This document shows positions 37,387 to 45,996 of a stretch of DNA of 61,400 nt, in pieces. The DNA comes from Guyparkeria hydrothermalis (GTDB taxonomy: Bacteria; Pseudomonadota; Gammaproteobacteria; Halothiobacillales; Halothiobacillaceae): NCBI RefSeq assembly GCF_023555375.1, contig NZ_JAJSEE010000009.1, positions 1-61,400 on the forward strand, written 5' to 3'. The notes under the pieces are model-generated. The model made no database searches, had not been told where the DNA came from, and saw only the letters and a program-made list of their open reading frames with translations. Positions within the stretch are counted from its first letter, which is position 1; each line of letters starts with the position of its first letter. A program made the translations under genes and the position numbers.

Positions 37387-39375
37387 TCAGGCCCGCCGCC
37401 ACGGCCACCGACCGCGCCAGGCGAGTCGCCGATGGACGTTGGCCAGCCGGTTGGTGAGCAGGCGGGCCTGCCGTCGGCTGGTCGAGCGGGCGTAACGCGA
37501 CGCCTCGAGCAACTGCCCGATGCGGCGCAGGTCGTCGGCGGCAAACGGCAGGGCCAGGGCCGCGCGCTTCAACAGGGCCCGTTCGCTTTCCGAGGTATCC
37601 CGCCGGATGCCCAACCGGGCCAGATCTTCCTGGAGTCGGGTCCACAGGTACTCGGCCTCGCTGCCCGCCTGCCGGCGACGTTCACGGCGGGCGAGGACCA
37701 GTAGCAGGCCCCACCACAGGCTCGCCGCAATCGCCAGTGCCCACAGTGCGCCCCATACCGGGTGGGTCATCGCGAGACCGATCCGGCCGAGCCAATCCTG
37801 CTGAAATCCGCCGTCGTAGCCGAGCACGTACTGGTTCCAGCGGTTGTCGAGCTGTTCGGCCAGCAGTCGCATCTGTCGCCGGAACGAGCCTTCGTCGCGG
37901 CGCACGGTGGCGGGCAGATCGGCATCATCGGCCGTCGAACGGGCGATCCCTTCGTCGATGCGTTCGGGCGCTACCGCGGCGGTGGGATCGACCCGTTGCC
38001 AACCGTCGGCCGCGGTCCAGACCTCGGCCCAGGCATGCGCATCCGACTGGCGGACCACGAGGAACTCGCCGTTGAACTCGCCCCCCTGGTAGCCGGTGAC
38101 CACGCGGGCGGGCACGTCGGCCGCGCGCATCAGGCGCACGAAGGCATCCGCGTAGTCCGCGCAATAGCCGCGTTGCGTGTCGAACAGGAAGGTATCGGCA
38201 CGATCCGCCCCGCCGCGTCGCCCGGGCGAGCGGCTGTACTCGAAGGGCTGTTCGCGAAAGTAGGCCAGCGCCCGCTCGATGCGTTCGGCCGGGGGGCGAT
38301 CACGCCACTCGGCGGCAAGGTCCGCCAACAGGGGGTTGAGCCCACCCCGGGCCAGGTACTGCTGCCGACGGAAACGCGGCAGGCTGCCGGCCTCCAGCCG
38401 GTAATCGAGCGCCGAGGTCATCGAGTAGCGCAATCGATCGTCGACCGCTTGCTCGCGCTGCACCACCAGGTTGCCGTCGACCCGGCTTCGTCGGGGTGTC
38501 TCGACTGCGGCGGCGAGGCTGGGCAGTTGGCGAGAGGCGGTCGGCTCGAGGGTGATCTCGTAGGCCACCCGGGAGTCGTCCAGGGTTTCCAGGCGGGGCG
38601 AGCCGGTGGCCGGGTCGGCCACCCAGCTTTCCGGGTCGTCCTCGGCAAATCCGCTCATCACGAACACGCGCCAGTAGCGCTCCCGGGGAGGAACCGGTGA
38701 GTCCTCGAAGCGTACCCGAAAGGCGGGAGTGGGATCCTCGGCGAGTTCGTCGAATTGCCCCGGGCGCATCTGTTCCGAAAGCCCCGTCTGCGCCTGCCCA
38801 CCGGGTTGCTGCACGCCCCACAAGGCCCCCGGTGGCCGGGGAAACAGCGCAAACAGGATCAGGGCAAAGGGCAACCCGAGCAGCAACAGCCGGCCGGCCT
38901 CGCGCAGGCGCTGACCAAGGGATTGTCCGGTCGACACGCCCGCCTGGGCAATGCCCATCCACGCGCCCACCAGCAGCCAGAAAAGCAGCATCACCAGGGC
39001 AAAGATCGGCATGGCCTGGTCGAACAAGAGCACGCTGATCAGGAGGAAGAAGGTCAGGAGCAGGACACTGACCTGGTCGCGGACCTCGTGGGTTTCCAGC
39101 AACTTGAGCCCGGCGGCGACCACCAGCAGCGCCACGCCGGCATCCCGGCCCCAGAGGGCGTGAAAGTGCAGCACCACCACGGCGGTGCTGCCAGCGGCAA
39201 GCAGCAGCAACAGCCAGCGCGGCGGCAGCGGCAGGCCGGCGACTTCGTGCAGGCGCCGCCAGACGAACGCCGCCACCACGATCGGCAGGACCGCGACGGG
39301 GAGGTGCGGCAATAACAGGCCGACCGAGCCGACCAGCACCAGCCAGAGCAGCGGGTCGAGGCGGGGCGCCGGCAT
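37387..39375 (-). CDS. tgpA: Transglutaminase-like membrane protein (DUF3488-TGc-DUF4129, TgpA-like)
   Basis: 662 aa from the ATG at 39375. The N-terminal part (1-190) has about six membrane helices (DUF3488). A periplasmic transglutaminase core follows with the triad Cys in TQRGYCADYADAF, His in SDAHAWAEVW and Asp in WQRVDPTAAV. A further helix and a C-terminal DUF4129 (YLWTRLQEDLARLGI) end the protein. The P. aeruginosa homologue TgpA is essential. It is the last gene of moxR-DUF58-tgpA. Confidence 0.93.
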   Translation of the reverse strand: MPAPRLDPLLWLVLVGSVGLLLPHLPVAVLPIVVAAFVWRRLHEVAGLPLPPRWLLLLLAAGSTAVVVLHFHALWGRDAGVALLVVAAGLKLLETHEVRDQVSVLLLTFFLLISVLLFDQAMPIFALVMLLFWLLVGAWMGIAQAGVSTGQSLGQRLREAGRLLLLGLPFALILFALFPRPPGALWGVQQPGGQAQTGLSEQMRPGQFDELAEDPTPAFRVRFEDSPVPPRERYWRVFVMSGFAEDDPESWVADPATGSPRLETLDDSRVAYEITLEPTASRQLPSLAAAVETPRRSRVDGNLVVQREQAVDDRLRYSMTSALDYRLEAGSLPRFRRQQYLARGGLNPLLADLAAEWRDRPPAERIERALAYFREQPFEYSRSPGRRGGADRADTFLFDTQRGYCADYADAFVRLMRAADVPARVVTGYQGGEFNGEFLVVRQSDAHAWAEVWTAADGWQRVDPTAAVAPERIDEGIARSTADDADLPATVRRDEGSFRRQMRLLAEQLDNRWNQYVLGYDGGFQQDWLGRIGLAMTHPVWGALWALAIAASLWWGLLLVLARRERRRQAGSEAEYLWTRLQEDLARLGIRRDTSESERALLKRAALALPFAADDLRRIGQLLEASRYARSTSRRQARLLTNRLANVHRRLAWRGRWPWRRA

Positions 39376-40316
39376 CAGTACGACTCCCCGGGAGGGACGT
39401 GATCGAAACCCTGCGCGTCCCGCGGGCGCTCGAACCGGGCGAGTTGCTGCAGCGCGGCGCGATACCGGCCGGCGCGGTTGGTGCTGCTGTCCGCCCGGAT
39501 CGCCTCCTTGCCGGGCAGCAAAAGCACCCATGGGCGCCGGACTCGCTCGAGCTCCATCAAGCGTTCGGTCATGGCCGACAGCCGGACCTCGCGTGGCCCG
39601 ACGAAGGCCGCGTAATCGATGCGCTCGGGGTCGGGTTGCTCCTCGTCGCTCTCCGGGTGCCGCGTGAGGAGCTGTCCGGACTTTGCGTAGTGACGGAAGA
39701 CGACATGCCGGATCGGGTCGCCGGGGTGATAGCCACGCAGGCGGGTCGGATCCCCCTCCATCGCGGGTTGCGCGCCGGACGCCTCGTTCGAATGCCGCTC
39801 CCCCCGTTGCTCGCCCGGTTCGGGACTGGGGTAGACCCATTGCCCGATTCCCGGCGACAGGCGCCGGCTGATCCGCCAGAGCCCCAGCGGGTAGGGGGTT
39901 TCGAGGGTGATTTCGGGCAGGGGGAGGTAGCCACGTGGTTCCCCCGGCAGGTCGAGCGACAGGGTGGTGCGGTTGCCGGCAGTCGCCGAGGTCGGCTCGA
40001 CCCGATCGGTGCCCGCATCGACCACGAGCGGGGGCAGGTTGCGGTTGGGTGTTCCCAGTTCGATGGCGAACGAGCCGGGTGCGCCGGCCGGGCGCATCTC
40101 GGGGGGCATGACCCGGGCGGTGACCGCGGACAGGGCGCGCCAGCCCTGCCAGGCGCTGTTGATCATCAGCGCGATCATCATGAAGGCGATCAGGAAGATC
40201 AGGTTATTGCCGTAGTTGATCGCGGCCAGCAGCATCGCCGCGGTAATCACCGCCAGCCCGAGGGCAAAACGGCGTGGGCGGATCTGCAGGGATGAGGGCA
40301 GGGGCTGGCGCTGCAC
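39375..40316 (-). CDS. DUF58 domain protein, MoxR partner
   Basis: About 313 aa if it starts at GTG 40316, 19 bp after the moxR stop with GGGAG some 11 bp upstream. ATG starts at 40394 or 40388 would overlap moxR by about 55 bp and are less likely. Two adjacent membrane segments, ALGLAVITAAMLLAAINYGN and LIFLIAFMMIALMINSAW, then a soluble beta region and the DUF58 motif RLRGYHPGDPIRHVVFRHYA. DUF58 proteins partner with MoxR ATPases and have VWA-like folds. The stop overlaps the tgpA start (TGATG). Confidence 0.87.
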   Translation of the reverse strand: MQRQPLPSSLQIRPRRFALGLAVITAAMLLAAINYGNNLIFLIAFMMIALMINSAWQGWRALSAVTARVMPPEMRPAGAPGSFAIELGTPNRNLPPLVVDAGTDRVEPTSATAGNRTTLSLDLPGEPRGYLPLPEITLETPYPLGLWRISRRLSPGIGQWVYPSPEPGEQRGERHSNEASGAQPAMEGDPTRLRGYHPGDPIRHVVFRHYAKSGQLLTRHPESDEEQPDPERIDYAAFVGPREVRLSAMTERLMELERVRRPWVLLLPGKEAIRADSSTNRAGRYRAALQQLARFERPRDAQGFDHVPPGESY

Positions 40317-40335
40317 GAATCGGATCGCTCCCGCG

Positions 40336-41256
40336 TTACGGCGTCGGCACGCGCTCGAGCAGCAGGTCGGCGGCGTCGCGTCCGTCATGGCCATCCAGCC
40401 CGACGCGGTGATTGACCAGATCCGGCAGGACGGCCTGGACGTCGTCGGGCAGCACGTGATCGCGCTGGTCGATCAGCGCCCAGGCCCGCGAGAGGTTGAG
40501 CAGGGTCAAGCCGGCGCGCGGCGAGAGACCCACCCGGAATTCCGGCGCCTGGCGGCTCGCCGCCAGCAGCGATTGGACGTAGCCGGCGATCCGATCGGCG
40601 ACGTGTACCCGCGCCGCCTGGGCTCGCAGGTGTTGCAATCCCTCCACATCGACGACCGGCTCGACCTCGTTCAGGTGAGCCCGCCCGCCACCGGAGAGCA
40701 GCATCTCGCGCTCGGTCTGGGCGTCCGGGTAACCCAGGCGAATAACCATGGCGAAGCGGTCGAGTTGCGACTCGGGCAGGGGATAGGTTCCGGCCTGGTC
40801 GAGCGGGTTCTGGGTGGCGATGACGAAGAACACCGCCGGCAAGGGGTAGCGCTTGCCGTCGACGGTGACCTGACGCTCTTCCATGGCCTCGAGTAGCGCG
40901 CTCTGCACCTTGGGCGGGGCCCGGTTGATCTCGTCGGCCAGCAGCATCTGGGTGAAGACCGGCCCCGGCACGAAACGAAAGCCCGAGGGCGCGCCGGCGA
41001 CCCCGGGCTGGAAGATCGAGCTGCCCACCACGTCGGCCGGCAGCATGTCGGCCGTGAACTGCACGCGCTTGAAGGACAGGCCGAGCACCTGCGCCAGGGT
41101 GTGCGCGAGCGTGGTCTTGCCCAGGCCCGGCAGGTCCTCGATCAACAGATGCCCGCCGGCGAGGATGCAGGTCAATGCCTTGCGAATGGCCGGGCGCTGG
41201 CCGACCACCACCGAGGCGGTACGGTCGATGATGCTCGGGCAGATGGTGGCGTCCAT
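40336..41256 (-). CDS. moxR: MoxR-family AAA+ ATPase
   Basis: 306 aa from the ATG at 41256. Walker A EDLPGLGKTTLAHTLA, Walker B LLADEINRAPPKVQSALLEA, sensor-1 ATQNPLDQAGTYPLPESQLD, and a C-terminal lid. A MoxR AAA ATPase acts as a chaperone-like activator of partner proteins; here the partners are DUF58 and the transglutaminase encoded next to it. It is the first gene of the operon, 31 bp after the ycaO stop, so ycaO may read into it. Confidence 0.93.
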   Translation of the reverse strand: MDATICPSIIDRTASVVVGQRPAIRKALTCILAGGHLLIEDLPGLGKTTLAHTLAQVLGLSFKRVQFTADMLPADVVGSSIFQPGVAGAPSGFRFVPGPVFTQMLLADEINRAPPKVQSALLEAMEERQVTVDGKRYPLPAVFFVIATQNPLDQAGTYPLPESQLDRFAMVIRLGYPDAQTEREMLLSGGGRAHLNEVEPVVDVEGLQHLRAQAARVHVADRIAGYVQSLLAASRQAPEFRVGLSPRAGLTLLNLSRAWALIDQRDHVLPDDVQAVLPDLVNHRVGLDGHDGRDAADLLLERVPTP

Positions 41257-41287
41257 GCGGGTGTGGTGCTCCTCGCTCGGTTTCGGT

Positions 41288-43096
41288 TCAGTTTGGCGGT
41301 CGTGTTGCCGCCAGATCCAGTTTTGCCTGGTAGGCGCGCCGATAGGCATCGATCAGCGCCGCGTGGCGGGGTTCGTTGCGAAAGCCCGGCTCCAGCGGCG
41401 TGAGGGGATGATAGCCCCATTGACCGGCCAGCACCCGGGAGGCCTCGTCAACGCGCTTGCCGGGGAACAGCGCCTCGAGCGATCGACGCGTCGCCTCGGA
41501 GGAGAGGCCCGCCTCGCTCTCGAGTTGCCAGAGGACCTGGGCGGCGCGATAGCGCTGCTGGCGCGCGGCCGGCAGGGGCGGCACGCTGGCGAGCCAGTCG
41601 ATGTCCATGCCGATCTCGTCGCTCTCGCGTGGCTCGATCGCGTGGGCGTGCAGGCGGGCGAGCACCTCCACCTCGCCAATGCGGGTGCCGGCCCAGACCG
41701 AATCCGGCCCGGCGCACAGGCCGATCACGTCGGACACCGGGGTGAGCGGGTCGAGTGCAAGCTCGGCGATGGCCGCGGCGAACTCGCGGCTTTCCTCGGG
41801 GGTGAGCCGATCGAGACGCTGGAAATAGGGCAGCAGGGCAAGCCCCTGGTTGTTGTTGCGCTCGATCAGCTCCTCGACCGGGTAGATCTCGGAGACCCCG
41901 GGCACCAGGATGCGGCAGGCCGGCAGCCCGAGGTGCTCGAAGTCGGCGATGTAGACGTCGTGACCGAGTTCGTGGAACGTCGCGATCAAGGCCTTCTCGT
42001 ACTCGACGTTCTTTTCGTGCCGGGTCATCTCGGCCACGTCCTCGGGCTCCATGCCCCAGGGGGTGAACGGGTAGTCCGGTTCGTCGCGCAGCATCTGCCA
42101 CGGCAGGATGCCGGAGGAGTCGATGAAATGGAGCTCGATGTTGTCCGGGTCGGCGGCCAGTTCCTGGTCGGCGGTCGGGGCGGGAAAGGCGTGCAGGTCG
42201 TCGAGATCACGGCCCTGGACCAGCTCGGTGAGCGTGCGCTCGAGCGCCACGTCGAAGCGCGGATGGGCACCGAACGAGGCGAACACCCCACCGGTCTCGG
42301 GATCGTAGAGCAGTACGCAGATCACCGGGAAGCGCCCACCCAGGGACGCATCGAAGGCTCGCGCGGCAAAGCCGGACTCGTTCAGGGCCTCGAGTGCCGC
42401 CCGGCTGGCCGGGAAGCGGGCCATCACCTCGTCGGGGATTTCCGGCAGGGCAATGCCCTCGGTGATGATCTGCTCCTTGACCGAACGTTCGAACACCTCG
42501 GACAGGCCCTGCGTGTGCGTCTCGGCCAGGGTGTTGCCGGCCGACAGGCCGTTGGAGACGTACAGGTTGCCGACCACGTTGACCGGGAAGAAGATCGTCG
42601 CCCCGTCGCGTTGGCGGACGAACGGCAGCGCGCAGATCCGGTCGCCCTCGCCACTGTTGAGATCGGCCCAGTCGGCGGTGGTCTCGAGCGCATCGCCCCC
42701 GTAGAAACTCCACAGTCGGTCATCGAGCAGCCCCTCGGGGCGTTCGCCGGGAGCGCCCAGCGTGAACCAGCGTTCGGCCGGGTCGTGCAGGGTGCGGCCA
42801 TCGACGCTCGCGAGCTCCTGGTGCCAGTGGAAGTCGGCAAAGAAGTACTGCGAGGCCAGTCGCTCGACGAACTCGCCCAGCGCCGAGGCGAGTGCCGCCT
42901 CGCGGGTCGCGCCCTTGCCGTTGGTGAACAGGGCGGGGCAGCCCCGATCCTTGATATGGACCGACCAGCAGTTGGGTAGCGGGTTGCGCCACAGGCTCGG
43001 TTCGATCTCGAATCCGAGGTCGCTCAGGCGGCCCTGGACGCGGGCGATGGTGTCTTCAAGCGGCGCGTCCTTGCCGGGGATCAGGGTTTCAGTCAT
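41288..43096 (-). CDS. ycaO: YcaO-domain protein, S12 methylthiotransferase accessory factor type
   Basis: 602 aa, close to E. coli YcaO (586). It opens KDAPLEDTIARVQGRLSDLG, and the ATP-binding region has ALGEFVERLASQYFFADFHW and the EVFERSVKEQIITEG motif with conserved Glu. A C-terminal tetratricopeptide-like region follows. In E. coli YcaO aids beta-methylthiolation of S12 by RimO. No RiPP precursor or partner cyclodehydratase E1 protein is nearby, so this housekeeping role is preferred. Confidence 0.92.
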   Translation of the reverse strand: MTETLIPGKDAPLEDTIARVQGRLSDLGFEIEPSLWRNPLPNCWSVHIKDRGCPALFTNGKGATREAALASALGEFVERLASQYFFADFHWHQELASVDGRTLHDPAERWFTLGAPGERPEGLLDDRLWSFYGGDALETTADWADLNSGEGDRICALPFVRQRDGATIFFPVNVVGNLYVSNGLSAGNTLAETHTQGLSEVFERSVKEQIITEGIALPEIPDEVMARFPASRAALEALNESGFAARAFDASLGGRFPVICVLLYDPETGGVFASFGAHPRFDVALERTLTELVQGRDLDDLHAFPAPTADQELAADPDNIELHFIDSSGILPWQMLRDEPDYPFTPWGMEPEDVAEMTRHEKNVEYEKALIATFHELGHDVYIADFEHLGLPACRILVPGVSEIYPVEELIERNNNQGLALLPYFQRLDRLTPEESREFAAAIAELALDPLTPVSDVIGLCAGPDSVWAGTRIGEVEVLARLHAHAIEPRESDEIGMDIDWLASVPPLPAARQQRYRAAQVLWQLESEAGLSSEATRRSLEALFPGKRVDEASRVLAGQWGYHPLTPLEPGFRNEPRHAALIDAYRRAYQAKLDLAATRPPN

Positions 43097-43169
43097 TCGG
43101 GAATCGTGTCTCGTGGGGCGTGAAAAGGACCGTGAGAAAGGCGCGGAAAAGGGAGAAACCAGCGGGTGG

Positions 43170-43538
43170 TCAGAGAAACACGAGCAGGCTCACCCGCCGC
43201 AGCTCGGAGGCGAGCACGGTGTAGGTGCGCAGCGCCGCGGCGGTGTCCATGTACTCGATGCCCACGCCCTGGCGCATCAGCGCGGCCGACAGGCTGGCCG
43301 GCCCCATCCGGGTGCGGGCGCCGGTGCCGATGATCACCACTTCCGGCTCATCGCGCAGCAGCAGGGACTCGCCTTCGACCGACAGGGCATCGAGCTCGTC
43401 GACCGGTACCTCGGCGTGCAGCGTGTCCGGCGTGAGCAGGAAGGGCTGCCGCAGCTCCTGGTCGTTTACGGTCACGTGGGACTCGGAGAAGCCGCGGATC
43501 ACGAATTGGCGGCCGCGATCGTCCTGGGTCAAGCGCAT
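43170..43538 (-). CDS. Mth938-like domain (DUF498) protein
   Basis: 122 aa. LLRDEPEVVIIGTGARTRMG and LSAALMRQGVGIEYMDTAAA (then LRTYTVLASELRRV) are the family core, with YTVLASE near the end. Related to NDUFAF3, an assembly factor of mitochondrial complex I; the bacterial role is not known. It lies 73 bp upstream of ycaO and 232 bp downstream of recD; repeat copy D fills most of the latter gap. Confidence 0.9.
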   Translation of the reverse strand: MRLTQDDRGRQFVIRGFSESHVTVNDQELRQPFLLTPDTLHAEVPVDELDALSVEGESLLLRDEPEVVIIGTGARTRMGPASLSAALMRQGVGIEYMDTAAALRTYTVLASELRRVSLLVFL

Positions 43539-43575
43539 GGCGTCTGTCCGTCCGGGTTGATGTGGCCGCTAGACT

Positions 43576-43764
43576 AAGGAAACTCTGCACGAATATCCAA
43601 CGCCTCTGCGGGTCCAAAGGGTTCCCGCCCTGCGGGGCTGGCCGGCTTGCCCGTCATCGGTGTTTCCGATCCTCGCCGGGTCATGAGCCCGCCTTCGTAT
43701 CGGCGCCTTGATGACGAACAAGCCGGCAAGCCAGAGACATTGGCTATGCGTGCAGACCTTCCCT
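43576..43764. repeat. Palindromic intergenic repeat, copy D (189 bp)
   Basis: The left end AAGGAAACTCTGCACGAATA and right end TGCGTGCAGACCTTCCCT are imperfect inverted repeats, with flanking ACTA/TAGT extending the palindrome. Internal arms: GCCGGCTTG 43641-43649 with CAAGCCGGC 43719-43727, and GTCAT 43653-43657 with ATGAC 43711-43715. The inner sequence GAACAA.CC.GC.AGCCAGAGA is shared with copy A. It starts 37 bp after the Mth938-like gene start and ends 6 bp before the recD stop codon. Confidence 0.8.
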
Positions 43765-43770
43765 AGTGGT

Positions 43771-45996
43771 TCAACCGTTCTCGTGCCACTTCCCGTCGTT
43801 ATGCTTGTCCAGGGCCAGTCGGGACATCAGCCGACGACGCAGGTGACCCGATCGGCGGGTGACGCTGGCGATCGCGGCGCGCAGCACCATGGTCGCCTGC
43901 TCCGCCGGCTGGCCCGCGTGCCCGTCGTCCGGGCGAACGGGCGATACCAGGGTGAACTGGCGCCTGGCGCGGGTGATCGCCGTGTAGAGCAATTCGCGCG
44001 TCAGGATCGGGTTACGGTACGCGGGCATCACCAGTGCCACCCGGGTGAACTCCGAGCCCTGCGACTTGTGAACGGTCAGCGCAAAGGCGGTTTCCACCTC
44101 GGTCAGGCGCGTGGGACTTACCCAGTGAAACCGCCGTCCCGGCGGGGCATTCGGGTCGTCGTTCGGGAATACCACCCGCAGACCGGTCTCCCCGCTTTCC
44201 AGACGCGCGGGCAGGGTCAGCCCCATGTCGCCGTTGGCGAGATTCAGCTGGGCGTCGTTCCGGGTGACGATCACCGGACGGCCCGCGTACCAGCCGGTCG
44301 ATCGGCCCATGCCCTCGGCGGCGGGCAGCAATCCGTCGCGGACCAAACAGTCCTGCACACGGGCATTCAGGCCCTCGACGCCCGCCGGCCCGCGACGCAG
44401 GGCGCAGAGCAGCTGGAAGTCGTTATGGCGGCGGAACAGTTCGGCCACGTCCGCTTCGTCGGCCGGCGCGGTCGGATCGAATCCCGCCGTCCGTTCGGCG
44501 AGCATCGACAGCCACGGGCGCAGCCCGTCGACGACCAGCCGGGGGAAACCGCCGGTCGGGTCGTCGCCGGCTCGGTCCAGCAACCACGCCACCTCGCGCT
44601 CGGCGATCGGGCCTTCGGCGGGGCGACCCAGCACGCCGGTCGCGGCGGTCGGATCGCCCCGGTTTACTGCCCGCGCCAACGCCCCGATCGCGCTGTCCTC
44701 GCCGAAGCGATGCGAGACGCGCAGGGTGGCAATGTGGGCGGCGACCGCGTCGGTCGTCTCGGTGAAGAGATCGGGCGGGGGCGCTGCCGGCAGGGATTGC
44801 CCCGTGGCGGCTTCGAGGTAGTCGTGCACGGGCCGCGGATAATCCGGGGTGTCGCTGTCACCGGCATGGCGGCAGAGCTCACCGAGCACCGCCCCGGCCT
44901 CGACCGAGGCGAGCTGGTCCTTGTCGCCCAGCATCACCAGGCGGCAGTGGGCGGGCAGGGCATCGACGAGCTGTGCCATCAGTTCCATGCCGATCATCGA
45001 GGCCTCGTCGACCACGACGATGTCGAGATCGAGCGGGTTGTCGCGGTGATGGCGGGGCCGTTCGGCCAGTGGCCGCGTGCCGATCAGGCGATGGATGGTC
45101 CGGACCTGATCGGGCAGGTGCGCGGCGACGCGGGCCCAGGATCCGCCTTCGAACCCGGTGTTCGTTGGCCCGTCGTCAAGGGCGGCGATCTCGCGCACCT
45201 TGTCGCCGATCGATTCCGACAGGCGTGCGGCGGCCTTGCCGGTCGGGGCACACAGCGCGATGCGGGGCGGGCCCAAGCGGTCAGATCCGTCGAGATGCAA
45301 CGCGGTCAGTGTCGCGAGCAGTCGCACCACGGTCGTGGTCTTGCCGGTACCGGGGCCGCCGGTGATGATCGCGAACGGCTGGTACGCGGCCAGCGCGCAG
45401 GCGAGCTTCTGCCAATCGGGAGCCGATCCCTGGCCCCGGACGGTGGGATACAGGGCATCGAGAATCGGACGCACGCGCGCGGCGGGTGCGGGTTCACCCG
45501 TGGTCCGGCCGGCGAGGCCGGCCGCGACCCGTCCCTCCACCTGCCAGTAACGACGCAGGTAGAGTTGGGGGCGCGTTGGGTCGACCAGCACCAGCGGTCG
45601 GCCATCACCGGCCTGGTGGTCCTCCCGCCAGGCCAGCGGGCGCACCGCCGGGTGCTCGGACAGGGCCTGCTGCCAATCGGCAACGCTCACCCCGTCGAGC
45701 ACGGCTGCCGGTGTGTCGGCTTCCGATCCGGCCCCGGTCGGCTCGGCGGGCGGCATCCGCAACGTCAGATCGGGGTTTTCCTTCACCGCGGTCAGGTCCA
45801 GACAGACGTGCCCGCTGCCGCTCTGGTGGCTCGCGAGTGCTCCGGCCAAAGCGGCCAACGGATCATTGGTCGGGGCATGAACGGCCAGGAAATCGGCCAC
45901 GGCGCGGTCGATCGGGCGCAGCCAGCCGATGCCGACCCAGCGATCGAGCAGGACACGCAGGCTGCCGTGGTCGGCAAGGGCCGGGTGACGGTTCAT
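43771..45996 (-). CDS. recD: Exodeoxyribonuclease V subunit alpha (RecD)
   Basis: 741 aa from the ATG at 45996 with GGAGG 8 bp upstream. A superfamily 1B 5'-3' helicase: Walker A ITGGPGTGKTTTVVRL, motif Ia CAPTGKAAARLSES, Walker B VVDEASMIGMELM, motif III GDKDQLASVEAGAVL, and the late TVHKSQGSEFTRVAL. Longer than E. coli RecD (608). It forms RecBCD with the two upstream genes, processing double-strand ends for RecA. The start overlaps the recB stop by 4 bp. Confidence 0.96.
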   Translation of the reverse strand: MNRHPALADHGSLRVLLDRWVGIGWLRPIDRAVADFLAVHAPTNDPLAALAGALASHQSGSGHVCLDLTAVKENPDLTLRMPPAEPTGAGSEADTPAAVLDGVSVADWQQALSEHPAVRPLAWREDHQAGDGRPLVLVDPTRPQLYLRRYWQVEGRVAAGLAGRTTGEPAPAARVRPILDALYPTVRGQGSAPDWQKLACALAAYQPFAIITGGPGTGKTTTVVRLLATLTALHLDGSDRLGPPRIALCAPTGKAAARLSESIGDKVREIAALDDGPTNTGFEGGSWARVAAHLPDQVRTIHRLIGTRPLAERPRHHRDNPLDLDIVVVDEASMIGMELMAQLVDALPAHCRLVMLGDKDQLASVEAGAVLGELCRHAGDSDTPDYPRPVHDYLEAATGQSLPAAPPPDLFTETTDAVAAHIATLRVSHRFGEDSAIGALARAVNRGDPTAATGVLGRPAEGPIAEREVAWLLDRAGDDPTGGFPRLVVDGLRPWLSMLAERTAGFDPTAPADEADVAELFRRHNDFQLLCALRRGPAGVEGLNARVQDCLVRDGLLPAAEGMGRSTGWYAGRPVIVTRNDAQLNLANGDMGLTLPARLESGETGLRVVFPNDDPNAPPGRRFHWVSPTRLTEVETAFALTVHKSQGSEFTRVALVMPAYRNPILTRELLYTAITRARRQFTLVSPVRPDDGHAGQPAEQATMVLRAAIASVTRRSGHLRRRLMSRLALDKHNDGKWHENG

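Noticed and set aside
40883-42979. 698-codon plus-strand open frame opposite ycaO and moxR
   Set aside because: Spans two real minus-strand genes in their antisense frame, so it is a shadow.
41288-43096. YcaO as part of a RiPP (TOMM) cluster
   Set aside because: Full-length resemblance to E. coli YcaO, and no short precursor gene, E1-like partner or exporter is adjacent.
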